DNA of 64,000 bases, taken from the NCBI GenBank assembly GCA_022432975.1, contig CM039510.1, forward strand, positions 27,767,201 to 27,831,200. Direction: 5' to 3'. This stretch comes from Begonia masoniana. Lineage: Eukaryota > Streptophyta > Magnoliopsida > Cucurbitales > Begoniaceae. The position numbers were made by a program, and so were the translations under genes. Below, piece by piece: positions 43,111 to 54,604 of this stretch; within the stretch, counting starts at the first letter, position 1; each line of letters begins with the position of its first letter. The notes beneath the pieces were generated by a model. That model was not told where the DNA came from and did no database searches. It worked only from the letters and a program-made list of their open reading frames with translations.

Positions 43111-45712
43111 TGTAACACCCGACATTTCGGCCAGGTGATTTTCTGACCATTTTCATTGTCACCCCCCTCTTATTTAACCTTTATGATTTAAATTTAATGT
43201 TAAGACAAAATTTATTACAAGTCGAGTAAAACTAGGTTGGGTGGCAGATTTGTAATTAAAATTGATGGATTGAGTATAAATAGGAAATGGAAACCTTAAA
43301 CCTCATTTATTACCACTGTAGCCGACATTCCCTCTCGGCGATTTCTTCTCTCCCAAGTTCTTGCTCTCGGCTACCAGAACTTTCCTTTACCGACGGCTGG
43401 TTTCAGCTTGCCTTTCCTCTATGAATCCGTATCCGAGGTATACATTGACATTGTGGCTATCTATTAGTTTGTTACCCTGTTCTTAGCTCGGCGTTTGAGT
43501 TTCGGTCCTTATCAATGGTCGTGTGATATTAGAACATTGTGTAAACTGAGTGTGGTAACAACCTTCCCGAATCGATTCTGATCATTTAGAGTAATCAACT
43601 CAGTTTCAATCGATGGTAGAACCTGCCTGCCTATTTTTGGATTTATGGCAACACGGTGTATCAAACAGAGTATTTAGGAATGACTTTAGCTATTAGAGTC
43701 CTAGGACGATTTATGATTAGAACTATTAGGACCTTGTTTTAACTACTGTAATGTACATGTCTTAGGTGAAGAAGTTTAAAGGGAAGGAGCTCGGATTGCT
43801 AAGGAATCCAGGTAAGTGAATGTACTAAGATTTCCGGCCACTAGGGCCCTACACCGCAAGGGTATTAGGAAATCATTGAGATGTCTGTCTGTTGACTATG
43901 ACTAGTTATTGCCATGATATGAAGAATTTGTGTAAGAATACGTTAAGTTACAAGATGTTTTGCTTGTCCTTATGGTATGACTTCTCTCTGTGAACTTCAT
44001 GTTTATGCATTGAGTCCACGTTCATGACTAAGTTAAGAACATGAAAAGTAAATGTAATCATGATTAAGTGCAGGACGGGGAAAAGAGACTATGACAAGTA
44101 TAGCTCGCGAATTCTCCCACTGGTGGAGGCCGAGTTGATGATATGTATGACTCGCGAATTCTCCTACTGGTGGAGGCCGAGTTGATGATATGTATGACTC
44201 GCGAATTCTCCCACTGGTGGAGGCCGAGTTGATGATGTGTATGGCTCGTGAATTCTCCCACTGGTGGAGGCCGAGTTAGTCGTTACTATGATTGCCGCGA
44301 TAGGCAAATGACTATGTACCCCTGTCTTTCTCCCTCGTCTCCTGCCTTAATACATGCTATGTAAATAATGAAAATGAACATGAATAAAGAAAGGTTTATG
44401 AACTTGTGTTCTTTAATTGTGCACTCATGTATATCTGTCAGCATGCATTCCTTACTAAGCATTAGGCTTATAGTTGAACCTTATGGTGTAGGTGAAGAAG
44501 GCTCAGGTGAGGATACTATGTTCAAAGAGGATGCTTAAGGCTGGTTGCTGGGGGATGCTCAAAATGACAGTGCAGGGCTGGAAAGGCGATTTATGACCCC
44601 TGGTTAATGCTCTTTTGTTTCAGTAAAATAAAGGATATGGTAGTTTAAGTAGGATGAGATTATTTTATAATGTTGAGCCTTGAGGTTGTCTAGTTGATCA
44701 CTGAGTCAGGGAATGATTATATATAGATTTATAAATGATCTGTAGCTTAAGTCTTCCGCTATATGCATTTTGAATGAGTTGTGGTTTCTTTCTGTTGGGA
44801 GGAGTCATTTGATGATTTAGTGTTTTCTACCGTAAGATGGAAGCTGGATGAGGTAGTCTTCCGGCTGACGTCATCGGCAGATGCCGAATGATAGTAGTTT
44901 GGTGGTTTAGTCTTCCGGCTGACGTCATCGGCAGATGCCGAATGATAGTAGTTTGATGGTTTAGTCCTCCGGCTGACGTCATCGGCAGATGCCGAATGAT
45001 AGTAGTTTGATGGTTTAGTCTTCCGGCTGACGTCATCGGCAGATGCCGAATGATAGTAGTTTGAGGGTTTAGTCTTCAGGCTGACATCATCGGCAGATGC
45101 CGAATGATGGTAGTTTGATGGTTTAGTCTTCCGGATGACGTCACCGGTAGATGTAGAATGTGTTTTGTCGTTTAGCGACCGGTGGATGTTGGCTGACGTC
45201 ACCGGAAGTTGTAAATGTTATCTTGTCGTCTAGTGACCAGTGGATGTCACCGGATGATGTTTTAATTGAGCACGCGAGGCCCACGTGCCCACCGGAAGAT
45301 GTCTCCTTTTAGGCGGTGTTAAGCGAGTCACGCGCAATGCACGTGATGACCGGACGATGAAATTTCTGTGGATTGTCAACGCATGCAACCCATGCAAACC
45401 CGAGTAGGATCATGTTAAGAGAGTTGAGGGCATTCCTTCCTTGCCTGAATTTGTCAAGAAACCGATGACCGAGCCTAGTCGCTCGACTCTGTGAGAGTTT
45501 GAGCCGACGAGGTGAAGGAAATCGAGCACGAGAGGATTCGTCTTCCTCGATGGTTCTACGTCTCTGTTTCCAGTTTAAATAAAAAAAAATATATATTATG
45601 CAAATGTGAATGTCTGTCGAGAAATAGAAAAGATGTAATAATAGTAAAAGTCAAGCGAACGATTAATGAAAGATTATGAACACGTGACGGCTCCTGGCCG
45701 GGGGTTGTTACA
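43111..45712 (+). mobile_element. Array LTR 3 (3'-most)
   Basis: 2602 bp, followed by the right GTAGA duplication. Features match LTR 1: TATA at 43275, exon-like block 43766-43811, 47-bp repeats and 54-bp repeats. One TGACGTCA unit is mutated to TGACATCA near 45083. It is nearly identical to LTR 1, indicating a recent origin. Confidence 0.95.
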
Positions 45713-45717
45713 GTAGA

Positions 45718-46408
45718 TCTTCGCGAGTGAAATGTTTTGAGAATTGATTTGAGAGAAACGGAGTCCGGGCGGCGAGTGCGACCCTCGTCTCTCCTCCCTC
45801 TCTGTTGCACTCTCTCTCTCTTCCAGTTCCATCTGGTTCACGCCGCGCAGAAGAAGGGTTATTTAACCCTTCTTCTTCTTTTCTTTATTTTATTTAGTAA
45901 TAATAAATTTAATTATTATTTTATTTTATTAAATAAAATGATAATATAATAAAACTTAAATAACCTCATTTCACACTCGACCTTATAAAATCATACTTAG
46001 CAACGTGCAATTCAAATTCTAACCAATTGACTAAACGTATACGTGAAATAAAACGACAAAAGTAGTTTAAATATTTGACACGTTAACAGTTAATAATGCG
46101 GAAAAAAAAAATACCCATAAAATTAAAAGTCGTTAAAATTTTCGATTTTTCCATATATAAACTCTATGCAATGACTTTCTTCAACTAATTTTTATTATAA
46201 TTTTAAATGAAAATTTTTAAAAAATTTATATTATATTAATACAAGTTGAAAATATTTATATATACTTGACTCGTTAGGCTCGGCTCGTTTGGCTCGTTGA
46301 GCCGGCTCAGCTCGGTTCTTTTAACTCGTGGCTCGCGAGCCGGCTCGAGTTGAAATTTTTTCAGGCTGGCTCGTTAAGCTCGGGTCGTTAGGCTCGGTAG
46401 GCTCGTTA
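45718..46408. mobile_element. Middle part of the split hAT element
   Basis: Non-coding. It contains a CT-rich stretch (45780-45830), an AT-rich core, and from about 46265 repeated GGCTCG / CGAGCC words in both orientations that pair with the other hAT end. It runs between the array's right GTAGA and the left CGTTA of the next insertion. Confidence 0.7.
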
Positions 46409-48057
46409 TGTAATACCCAGCTTTTCTGGATATTATTATTTTAATGTATAATGGCATTTTCGTAAATATGCCAAATTAAGCATGTTTTGCAAATGAGAGG
46501 TTTTATTGGAACCCTATAAATAAATTAGAGTATCTGGAGAGATGAAGAAATTTTTGAAGATATAATGATAATATTACGAGATTTTAGTATTTCTCGTAAT
46601 ATATGGGTATTTTAGTAAATATAATAAACTAAACCCGTTTTATGAACGGAAAGTTTTAATAGAACCCTTATGACTAATATGAATTTTAGGAGAAATATGG
46701 AAATTTTAGAAATCCAAATCGAAGGTATACGGTCAAGTTTCCGTTTTTAACCCTATAGTGGTTTAATTCGTAGAAATAGCAAAATAAATCCGTTTGACAA
46801 ACGGAAAGTTTTATTAGAGCCCTAGGAATAAGTTGAAACTATTGGTGAAATAAGGAAATTTTAGAGAAACCGAATTGATGACGAATAATAGGATAAACGA
46901 AAAGTCGGATGGAGGGGCAAACTTGTCTTTTTACAATTTAATTAATAAAAGTGGGGCAAAGCCCCTTCTTCCCCCTCACTTGACAAATTCCAGAGAGGAT
47001 ATTGTTTCCCCTCTCTCTGGCGACCAAGCTTCCAACGGCGGTTCTCCTCCGTTTCTCCATCGATTTCTCTCCGATCATCAAACGTTCTTTACGTTTTCTC
47101 TTCCCCTCGCGATTCTAGGTAAGTCTCTAGCGTTTTCCGGCTTTAGTTCTCGACTTTTAGAGATTTAAACGTTTAGGGTTTCGTAGGGATTTCGTAGAAA
47201 TAGCCGGGTTTTTGTTAGAATAGGTTATTTATCGCTTTACTGATGATTATTGAGCATTATTGGATGGATTGGTTGATGATTTAAATGTGCAAAACTGGAA
47301 AATGTAGGGCAACTTCGGTTTTTGATTTTCTACAATTCTTCGGGTTTGGCTTTTGATAAATGAGTTTCACCGTTTGAAAGTAGACATTCTAAGGAGCTCA
47401 TAGCCGCTTGAATCATCAAATTTGGACATATATTCAATTTATTACAAATTTTTGAAGTTGGATAAAAAAATTACGATTTAAAAACTGGACACTTTCGGTT
47501 TTCTTGAGAACTGACCTAGCTCTTGATTCTAATTTGTTAAATGGCTTGTATCATTGGATAGGGGACTCTTAGAGGAATCCATAGCAACTTGAACCACTTG
47601 ATTTCATTAAGAATTGATTTAATTATGAATTTTTGAAGTTATAGTACAAAAACTGGAAAATTTCGGAGAACAGTTCGGTTTGCGAAATTCTGACCTTAAC
47701 TCCGATTCTCTTTTGATAATTGGTCGATTCCACGTTAAACTAGACATTATAAGGTTTCCAAAACTTGTTGAATCATTGAAATCGGATAAGAATTGAAGGA
47801 GTTATCCAGGTTTAAAGTTAAGCCAATTCTAAAGGCAAAATCCGAGAATAAAAGGTTTTATTCAAATACCTTGGTTATATTTTTAGTTTCAAGTTTGAAG
47901 TTGACTATGCTAAATTGGTTTATTTTGTATTAAATTGCCTTGTTGATGGTTAGATGAAGTTGAGTAGAATGTTGCGCAATTCTGAGATTTTGAATTGATG
48001 CTTGAAGTTTATGTTGTGAACTTGTATGTATTATTAGGTTGTTGTGAATTGTCTTAG

Positions 48058-48102
48058 GTAACCAACGCTCGTGGACGGAGCTTGAGCTACAACGGACATG
48101 AG
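48058..48102 (+). other. Conserved 45-nt exon-like block in the 3.2-kb solo LTR
   Basis: Entered at GTGAATTGTCTTAG and left at ACATGAG/GTAAGTTCTCGTG. The downstream CTACACCGTACGTCGAGG matches the minus-strand Tekay LTR (CTACACCGTACTTCGA), although the LTRs are otherwise diverged. Confidence 0.5.
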
Positions 48103-48301
48103 GTAAGTTCTCGTGATCTTCTCTGGCATATTGGCCTACACCGTACGTCGAGGTCGTCTCGAGGAGTTTTGGTGACGTGTTATTTAAATTGTTTTGGATG
48201 GGTAGATAGGACTAGTTATTTTATAGAGTATGTTGTTTCCGTCTTGATGGTATATATGTGATTGTTTACTTTAAGATATGAATTGTTCATGCATCATGAT
48301 T

Positions 48302-48577
48302 AACAAAAAGAAAAACGAAAAGGTTAACGAAAAGGTTAACGAAAAGGAAAATAAAAAGGTAAACGAAAAGGTTAATGAAAAGGAAAACGAAAAGGTAAAC
48401 GAAAAGGGAAACGAAAAGGTTAACAAAAAGGAAAAGGAAAAGGTAAACGAAAAGGGAAACGAAAAGGTTAACGAAAAGGTAAATGAAAAGGGTAACGAAA
48501 AGGAAAACGAAAAGGTTAACGAAAAGGAAAACGAAAAGGTAAACAAAAAGGTGAACGAAAGGTTAGCGAAAAGGTAA
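48302..48577 (+). repeat. 12-bp tandem repeat (AACGAAAAGGTT-type)
   Basis: About 23 units of AACGAAAAGGTT/GAAAACGAAAAGG variants. The 12-bp period gives long open frames encoding repeated four-residue peptides on both strands, which I do not regard as genes. It sits in the second predicted LTR intron, in the slot occupied by 47-bp repeats in the array LTRs. Confidence 0.95.
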
Positions 48578-49159
48578 AACGTTTGAATGGTTTATGAACA
48601 GCATATGCATAGCACGCATTTTCATTTACGTAGAGCTTACTGAGATTTTTATCTCATAGTGTGTCTGTATGGTGTAGGTGACCTCAATATAGGTGAGGAC
48701 GAGATCCCTCCACCCGAGGAGTGATGCAGTTGACGGAGGATGGTCGCGGGAGTGTGTTGCGCAGTCGACGCTTACCTGACCCGTGGGGATGTATGTATAG
48801 ATTTTGGGATTTATGGGATGATTTTGATCGATGGTTGTATAGATAGAACATTATAGGATGTTTGGATCTGGATAGGTTTATGTATCTGATTTAATAACTG
48901 TTTGGGTGATTTCAAAACAGGAGGATTTGTTTAGGTTTTAAACGTATCCACGCAGTTCGTTTTCAGGGAACTGTATTTCATTTTAAACACGTGTTTTGAG
49001 TCGTTGTTTTGGATAAAGAAATTGAAGGAATTAGTGTAGGAATGTATAGTTGAGATGATGGTTAAGTGATGTTTTAATTGAAATGTTATGCAAGTAGAGA
49101 AAGAAGAAAGAACGGAAAGAAATGTGAAGAGAAACAAAGAGAATAGAAAACAGGGAGAG

Positions 49160-49365
49160 GCGCTCCCTGGAATTGGATTTCCAGGGAGGGTGGCGAATGA
49201 TCGCCTGAGGAGGGGATCATTTGCCCCTCGGTCGCCGCTCTCTGGAGAAAGCCAGAGAGCGTGGCGATCAATCGCCACAAATTGTGCCAATGGATCGCCA
49301 CAGGCGACCAGTCGCCTGTTGCAATCGCCGAAGGGCGATTGATCGCCATGATCAATCGCCCCTCA
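49160..49365. repeat. CpG-rich palindrome cluster in the 3.2-kb solo LTR
   Basis: An inverted CCCTGGAATT / GGATTTCCAGGG pair is followed by many GCGATCAATCGCC, GGCGACCAGTCGCC and GGCGATTGATCGCC words that can fold into adjacent short hairpins. Same position and word type as at 9840-9998 and 57040-57215. Confidence 0.85.
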
Positions 49366-49593
49366 TCCCCTTTTTGCCCCTCCCCTTTTATGTTTTAAAT
49401 TTATTTATTTTAATTGTTTTAAATTGTTTTTAATTTCAATTGTTTTAGTATTTGTTTTAAAAGACTTACTAAACGAATTTCGATTCCGATTTAAAAGGTT
49501 TTAATTCCGCTCACACGTACGAGATTTATTTAGGATATATAAAAAAAAATAGTACGGGAATATTAGGTACAGTATTAGGGTCGCTACACGTTA

Positions 49594-49683
49594 GGCTCGG
49601 CTCGTTTAACTCGATAGGCTTGGTGAGCCAGACTATTTCTGGCTCGGCTCGGCTCAGCTCGACCCGCTCGTTAGTCATCTCTA
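49594..49683. mobile_element. Right end of the split hAT element
   Basis: GGCTCGG-rich subterminal sequence ending CGTTAGTCATCTCTA, the inverted partner of the TAGAGGTG end at 25861. Confidence 0.75.
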
Positions 49684-49691
49684 GTTGGATG

Positions 49692-50600
49692 GCAAGCTGC
49701 GCTTCAGGTTTGGTTGGCAGAAGAGTTAATCAACTTCAGGCCAAAGAATCAGATTAGTTGGGTTTGCTGGACCATGAATCCAGATTTGAGGACAACTCTT
49801 TTTTAGGAGTGTGGGATTGATGAAGATCCAAGAAGTAAATCCAAAATAATTTCAAGAGATCTATTAACCAATGAAGAAGGAGAAATATGGGCAACAACTG
49901 TAAATTAGGAAAGTTGTTTTGTATTTTTGATATTTTAGTATTATCTTTATTTAAATTGTTATGAAAGTTATTTTAGCTTAGATATATTTTAGTTTGGGCT
50001 GAACTATGTCTTTCCATCGACCCATACTTCATATTTCTTTTATAGCTTTATTAAATAAGGCCCATTATAGCATTATATAGCTTTATTAAATAAGGCCCAT
50101 TGTTGTCTAACCCAAAATACACAATTACGATGAATTGACTTCAATTTGTTAGAGTATCATGGAGGTTTCACAAAACCTTAGAACTTATCAAGATCTTTCT
50201 TGTGGCGTTCCTTTGAACTTGTTATGAATTTTCTTGTGCCGGTCAAATTAAATTTATCTCTCCTTCTCATCTATGTATGGAGTGTGACGTCTATAAATTT
50301 TGTTATACCTTTGGTTAATAGTTCTTTATAGATAACGAGTCAAAATTTTCTATCTTCCATCACTATTATATTTTTGGTTCTTATCTTTTCATAGATATGG
50401 TCAGAGTCCGCTATTAGCGTTTGTTTTTCGAATATGATTTAGAATGATTATTTTTATTTTTTTTGAATCTTACTATTATTAGTGAGGTTCATATCAACAT
50501 CCAAAACTAGCCTCACATTCTTTAAAGTCAACTGTGTCAATTGTAAGACATTTGAAGAAAAGTTAGGTGACTTCCAATCCAATCCAACATCGATCTTACA
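49692..50600. other. Unassigned AT-rich DNA with a short tandem duplication
   Basis: No domain-bearing frame was found. A duplication of TATAGCTTTATTAAATAAGG followed by CCCATT occurs at about 50041-50066 and 50075-50100. Sequence around 49880-50000 and 50200-50280 resembles decayed retroelement LTR sequence but cannot be assigned. Confidence 0.4.
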
Positions 50601-50689
50601 TGTATTCCCTATAGTGGCTCGAGAAAAACATGTGTAATAAATTTAACCTTTGTCATCCAAAAATTCTATTTCTTTATCTTAACATACAA

Positions 50690-52110
50690 CTTATGATCTT
50701 TTAATGTTCGCAACACAATCTAAGTTGCTCCACATGCTCGTAGTAAGTTTTTGAATAAATAAGTCTATCATCAATGAATGCCACAACAAAATGATCAAGA
50801 ACCCAATTCATTGGATTCACGAAAGGTAGATGAGACATTGATCACTCCAAACAAGAGAATCATAAAAATTGAAAAGCCAATAAAGTGTACATAAAGCTAT
50901 CTTGGAGATGTCCTCCTTTGGGAATCTTCAAATGATTGCGGTCTGACCTCGAATCAATTTTTGAAAAATATTTAGACCCACCCAACTAGTTAAACAACTA
51001 ATCAATTTTTGGCAGTGGGTTGTTCTTGATCATCACTTGATTCAATTTCTGGAAGTCAATATACAGACAAAGCAAATCATCCTACTTTTTTAGCAAATAA
51101 AAAAGTGCTCCTCATGACGGAGTACTATTGCGAGTGAAACCACTGCATATTAAATCATTAAGTTTATTTCCTTTACTCTTTCAACATAGCTAGAGTCATC
51201 ATGTAGTGCTCACAACAAAATCGATGCAAGACTCTATTTCATGGTTGGGTGGCAACCCTAGTAGATTCTCAATAAACACATCAAGATACTCAATCACTAC
51301 ATATAAATACGTGTCATGCCCGAGTGGCTCATAGTCATTGTCGATAGTGTACAAACTCTCATGGTGCATCAATCTCTTGTATTTACTCATACAAACTCGT
51401 AAAATGAGGTTAACAGGAATTATCTTAGAATTACTTTGATGTACTATTACTTGTCCATCATCAAACTGAAGAGTGACAATCTTCGCATAACAATCAACTT
51501 TCTTTTTGAACAACTTCATTCTTAAACTCACAACAAACCGAACAATAGGCATAACTATTAAGTTCGGAGGTAGTTCATGGAATAATAATAGCCGCAAAGC
51601 GGTAAACATGAACATCTCACTATCAACATTTAATCGATTTTACCATATAGACACTTATGACCTTCCCCTCTATGGCATCCCATAATGATTCTTTTGGCAT
51701 ACCACCTTTATATACTGATGTGATTTCTAGCCTTTCTATTTTAATACCCAACATATTGAAAAAAAAATAAAGAAGAGAAATGAACGTCCTTTTATGTTAT
51801 TTCATCTACCACCCTTGGAAGTATTAGGTCTTGAATCTGCAACTTGACTACAAATTCTTGGAGGAGTGGGGTTAGAAGCAAAACTCTATTGATACCTAAT
51901 AAACCTTTGAAAGTTGGTACCACTAGGCTGATATTGATGGTAGTAAAACATTTTGTACCCAACTTTTTGTGGTGGAGGAACAACTTATGAACTTGAATAA
52001 CTCTACTGACTCTGGTTGATATAATCTCTGTTGGATTCAAAGCATAGCCAAATGCAATAAACTGAGTAGGGTAGAAATTTGCTGGGTTTGGTTTAATTCA
52101 TCTGACAATT
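50690..52110 (-). pseudogene. Heavily decayed gypsy gag-pol remnant
   Basis: On the minus strand, fragments of a gypsy polyprotein are recognisable in order. Around 51240 is the protease-RT linker with LLGLPPNHEIES, the counterpart of [12 protein letters not shown] in the other elements. Near 50765 is a reverse transcriptase piece FIDDRLIYSK followed by a helical tail (EHVEQLR). Upstream pieces (51792-52040) may derive from gag. Many stops and shifts separate them, and no LTR or terminal duplication is seen. This is an older element than the others in the window. Confidence 0.75.
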
Positions 52111-52194
52111 TCTTCTCACTGGTATGAAGAACACAAGGGTCTGACCACCCGCCACTAAAAATCCACTACTAGGGTTGATGAGTCGATTTTATAC

Positions 52195-52391
52195 TGGGGA
52201 ATTGATTTTAATCTTTCTTAAAAAAAAAATTTAGAATTGAATTGTGACTGAACCGTGAAACCAGTTTGGTTTTGAAACCTAAAGGTTTCGGGCTAGTTCA
52301 AAAATTCAGGAACCATTGGGCCACAGTTCAGTTCGGTTCCTGGATAGAACCAGACCGATTTTTAGAGAAAAAACTGATCTCTGCTGTAGAA
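52195..52391. other. Unassigned repeat-like DNA
   Basis: Contains GGTTCGGTTCCTGGATAGAA and GAACCAGACCG words in both orientations, reminiscent of hAT subterminal sequence, but no end motif can be fixed. No gene is seen. Confidence 0.3.
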
Positions 52392-52620
52392 GGGCCATGG
52401 CATTATAAGCCTGATGCTTAGGCACCGCAAAAACTAAGATGGATGGCTAGGGGTCCTAGAATATGATTGCCCTTTCTGGTACGCTTGAACCGGGCCGAAT
52501 CGACTAGTGCCTAGTTCTAGGAAAAAGGTATTCGATGTCGAACATCATATTCTAGGACACCTAGGCATCCAACGTAGCTTATGTGACACCTAGGTGTCGG
52601 GCATATAATACCACGGTGCC
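52392..52620. mobile_element. Foldback MITE, about 229 bp
   Basis: The left arm (52392-52470, GGGCCATGGCATTATAAGCC...) matches the reverse complement of the right arm (52536-52620, ...GGGCATATAATACCACGGTG). Paired blocks such as CCTAGAATATGAT / ATCATATTCTAGG are perfect. The arms are about 80 bp with a 65-bp loop. No convincing target duplication is visible, and no coding capacity. Confidence 0.7.
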
Positions 52621-52654
52621 TTTTGTACAAGTGATTGGGTTTCTCTCCTAAAAT

Positions 52655-52800
52655 TGAATATTTCTCCGATTATTCAACGTGTTCTGAATTAAATCCAAGG
52701 CAGAATACAAAAACTCAATCTTTCTTCAACTATTCAACATGTCAGATCTTAAATCCGGCTATTCAACATAGACCGATCTTAAATCCAAGGCAGATAGTTT
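52655..52800. repeat. Diverged short tandem repeats
   Basis: CTATTCAACATG-type words alternate with CTTAAATCCAAGGCAGA-type words about four times at 37-55-bp spacing. The overlapping 91-codon plus frame is a translation of this repeat and has no recognised domain. Confidence 0.6.
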
Positions 52801-53557
52801 ATTACTCATATTCACAGAAGGAATTTCGATTTTTATCCATAAAATCTAAGTTTCGACATCAAAATAATTTTTTTGCATTAAAAACTTTGAAAATTACAAA
52901 ACATTTATAAAAATGTTGAAATCTAAGTTACTCTCAAGTGCAATTTCCTATCTTAGAAGCCATTTATTATGGGAAATCAGGTTAACTGAAAAAACTAGTT
53001 TTTTATAACCTCTCTGGCGCATTTGTCAAAAGCCATCAGCCATGATTAAAATTTCTGTAACCGCCGTAATACTTAAAGAAACATTTAACTATTATTTTTA
53101 GTGTTTGTGTCATAAAGAATATGATTAATTGCACCAACTATTTTATTTGAAGCCACTGCTGTGGCGAAGAAAGACGCTGCATCTTCTGTACCAATTTTAT
53201 CCATGCATGTTAAAAATAAAATAAAGTGTAAAACCCGTCATACATGTAGTATGAGGACTTATTTGCCGTAAAATAGTAGATAATCTTTGTTTTCTATGTG
53301 ATACATTACAAAATAGGATCATGAAAACAAAAAATACACAGTTGAATATTATAAAATAAAATAAAAAACTAATTTTGATGAAGATGAGTCTTCTTACTAT
53401 AGGAAACGTTATTTTTAAGAACATGGTTGAACTCATAAAAATCTACCAAACCTATAACAATATTATCATCAATACCCTTCTAACACTCTTAAAATAATAG
53501 TTTGGATTATATATTTTGTAAATGCTAAATATTGATTGACATTGATTTTTTGACAAT
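52801..53557. other. AT-rich DNA without a recognised gene
   Basis: No domain-bearing frame or repeat was found. A short GC-richer patch at 53145-53210 stays open in one plus frame but is too short to name. Confidence 0.5.
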
Positions 53558-54588
53558 TGACATTTAAGAAAGTTTATATTTTATCTATTTATTTTTTGGA
53601 AAGTTGTTACTAGGAGAGCAAGTTATCACGACATTATAGGAAGTTATTATTTTGGAAAGCTAATTTAAATATTGTGATTCTGTTAGGCTAGATTGTGATA
53701 AGATATGAGATCACAGTAATTTTGAGATTCATTCCTGATTTCTTGTTGGCACTTTCCTATTATGTCGCATCCAGTGTCACAGATCCGAATTTTGTGGATT
53801 CGGTTTCCTTCTTATGTGCGTTTTTGTTTGGATAAAATATCTGAAGCAAAATCAGAAAGATTTGTTGCAAATGATATTTAAGCATTCTTCTCTCACAGAA
53901 TGTTGATAGCGCGGATTATTCTTCATTTCACAATTACGTGTACCGCGAGTTATTCTTTCTCTCCCTAACATTTTGCCCTATGAGTTTGTGATTATTCATT
54001 TTGGTTATTGAATAAATCTTTACACACTATGCTTATCGTTGGAATTCATTGTTATTTGAGTGTGTTGATTGATTGCATCCGAAGACAACGGCGAGTGTCA
54101 CTGGCGGTGTCAAAGGTGCTTTCCTTGAGATATTCATTGAAGCTTAGTCTCGAGAGGAGATTACCTGGAACTCGGGAGGAGTTCTCATCGTGGGCAAGGG
54201 GATCTTGCCATACATGAATTCCGAGAGAAGTAATCATCGACAAGGGGATCCTGTCACGTTTAGATTTTGGGAGGGATCAATCTCAAGACGAAGGGAGCTC
54301 GAAAAAAACAAATTCATTGAGGAAGTTAGGAAGAGGTGGCAACAAAGAAAAGAGGGAGTCTTGTTTTGTGTTAGACCGGGTGTCATGTAACTTTGTAAAC
54401 TCTGTGAATTGTTTTTCTAAATTTGGGCGCGGCCTCGTAGACGTAGGCAATTGCCGAACTGCATTACCAACCTCTTGTCTCTTTACTTTCTGCATTTTTA
54501 TATTGTCTATCATCGCGTCTATTATCAGTGTCTCACTTAGTGTTCGAACACTCAATAAAGACACTACATATCTAATCACGTTCTTTCA
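53558..54588 (+). mobile_element. 5' LTR of a Ty1/copia element
   Basis: The right edge is fixed by the primer site that follows at 54591; the LTR ends CACGTTCTTTCA. The left edge is uncertain: TGACATTTAAG at 53558 and TGTTACTAGG at 53605 are both possible. Sequence such as AATAAATCTTTACACACTATG near 54010 and the CTCAATAAAGACACTAC end are typical of copia LTRs. Short frames inside have no domains. No 3' LTR is present because the element is truncated at 59220. Confidence 0.6.
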
Positions 54589-54590
54589 TT

Positions 54591-54604
54591 TGGTATTAGA
54601 GCGG
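54591..54604 (+). other. Primer binding site of the copia element
   Basis: TGGTATTAGAGCGG, one substitution from the initiator-Met tRNA site TGGTATCAGAGC, two bases after the LTR edge. Confidence 0.8.

Larger units (their letters stand above)
26184..45712 (+). mobile_element. Tandem Tekay array: LTR-internal-LTR-internal-LTR
   Basis: Three near-identical LTRs (26184-28786, 35886-38485, 43111-45712) alternate with two internal regions. The whole array is flanked by one perfect 5-bp target duplication, GTAGA (26179-26183 and 45713-45717). The middle LTR has a polypurine tract on its left and a primer site on its right and no target duplication, so it is shared by both units. Removing the solo LTR at 31961-34429 and its extra TCAAG makes the first internal region 4625 bp, exactly the length of the second. 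This is the product expected from unequal recombination between LTRs of one original insertion. Confidence 0.93.
46409..49588 (+). mobile_element. Solo LTR, 3.2 kb, target duplication CGTTA
   Basis: 3180 bp from TGTAATACCCAGC to AGGGTCGCTACA, flanked by CGTTA (46404-46408 and 49589-49593). It is the same family type as 54832-57466 and shares the TATTAGGGT end with the minus-strand Tekay LTR. Landmarks: first donor-like site after 47118 (TTCTAG/GTAAGTC), 45-nt block 48058-48102, third acceptor before 48678, 12-bp repeats at 48302-48577 and a palindrome cluster at 49160-49365. It has no internal region, so it is a solo LTR. The open frames over the 12-bp repeat (99 and 91 codons) are artefacts. 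Confidence 0.95.
25861..49683. mobile_element. Small hAT transposon split by two nested retroelement insertions
   Basis: The left end TAGAGGTGTTTAACGGGCGG (25861) and the reverse complement of the right end, TAGAGATGACTAACGAGCGG, form imperfect terminal inverted repeats. The flanks TATGGATG (25853-25860) and GTTGGATG (49684-49691) agree at 6 of 8 positions, as for an aged 8-bp hAT duplication. Element DNA survives as 25861-26183, 45718-46408 and 49594-49683, about 1.1 kb in total. Near both ends it is rich in GGCTCG/CGAGCC words that form subterminal inverted repeats. No transposase is visible, so it is non-autonomous. Insertions at 26184 and 46409 carry their own perfect duplications. Confidence 0.78.

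Noticed and set aside
48271..48577. Charged NEKVNEK-type and aromatic FSFTFSF-type open frames on opposite strands
   Set aside because: Both come from the 12-bp repeat, which stays open in several frames by composition. No start context or domain supports a gene.
53150..53210. Short GC-richer plus-strand frame near 53150 as a host exon
   Set aside because: Only about 20 codons, with no start, splice context or recognisable similarity.
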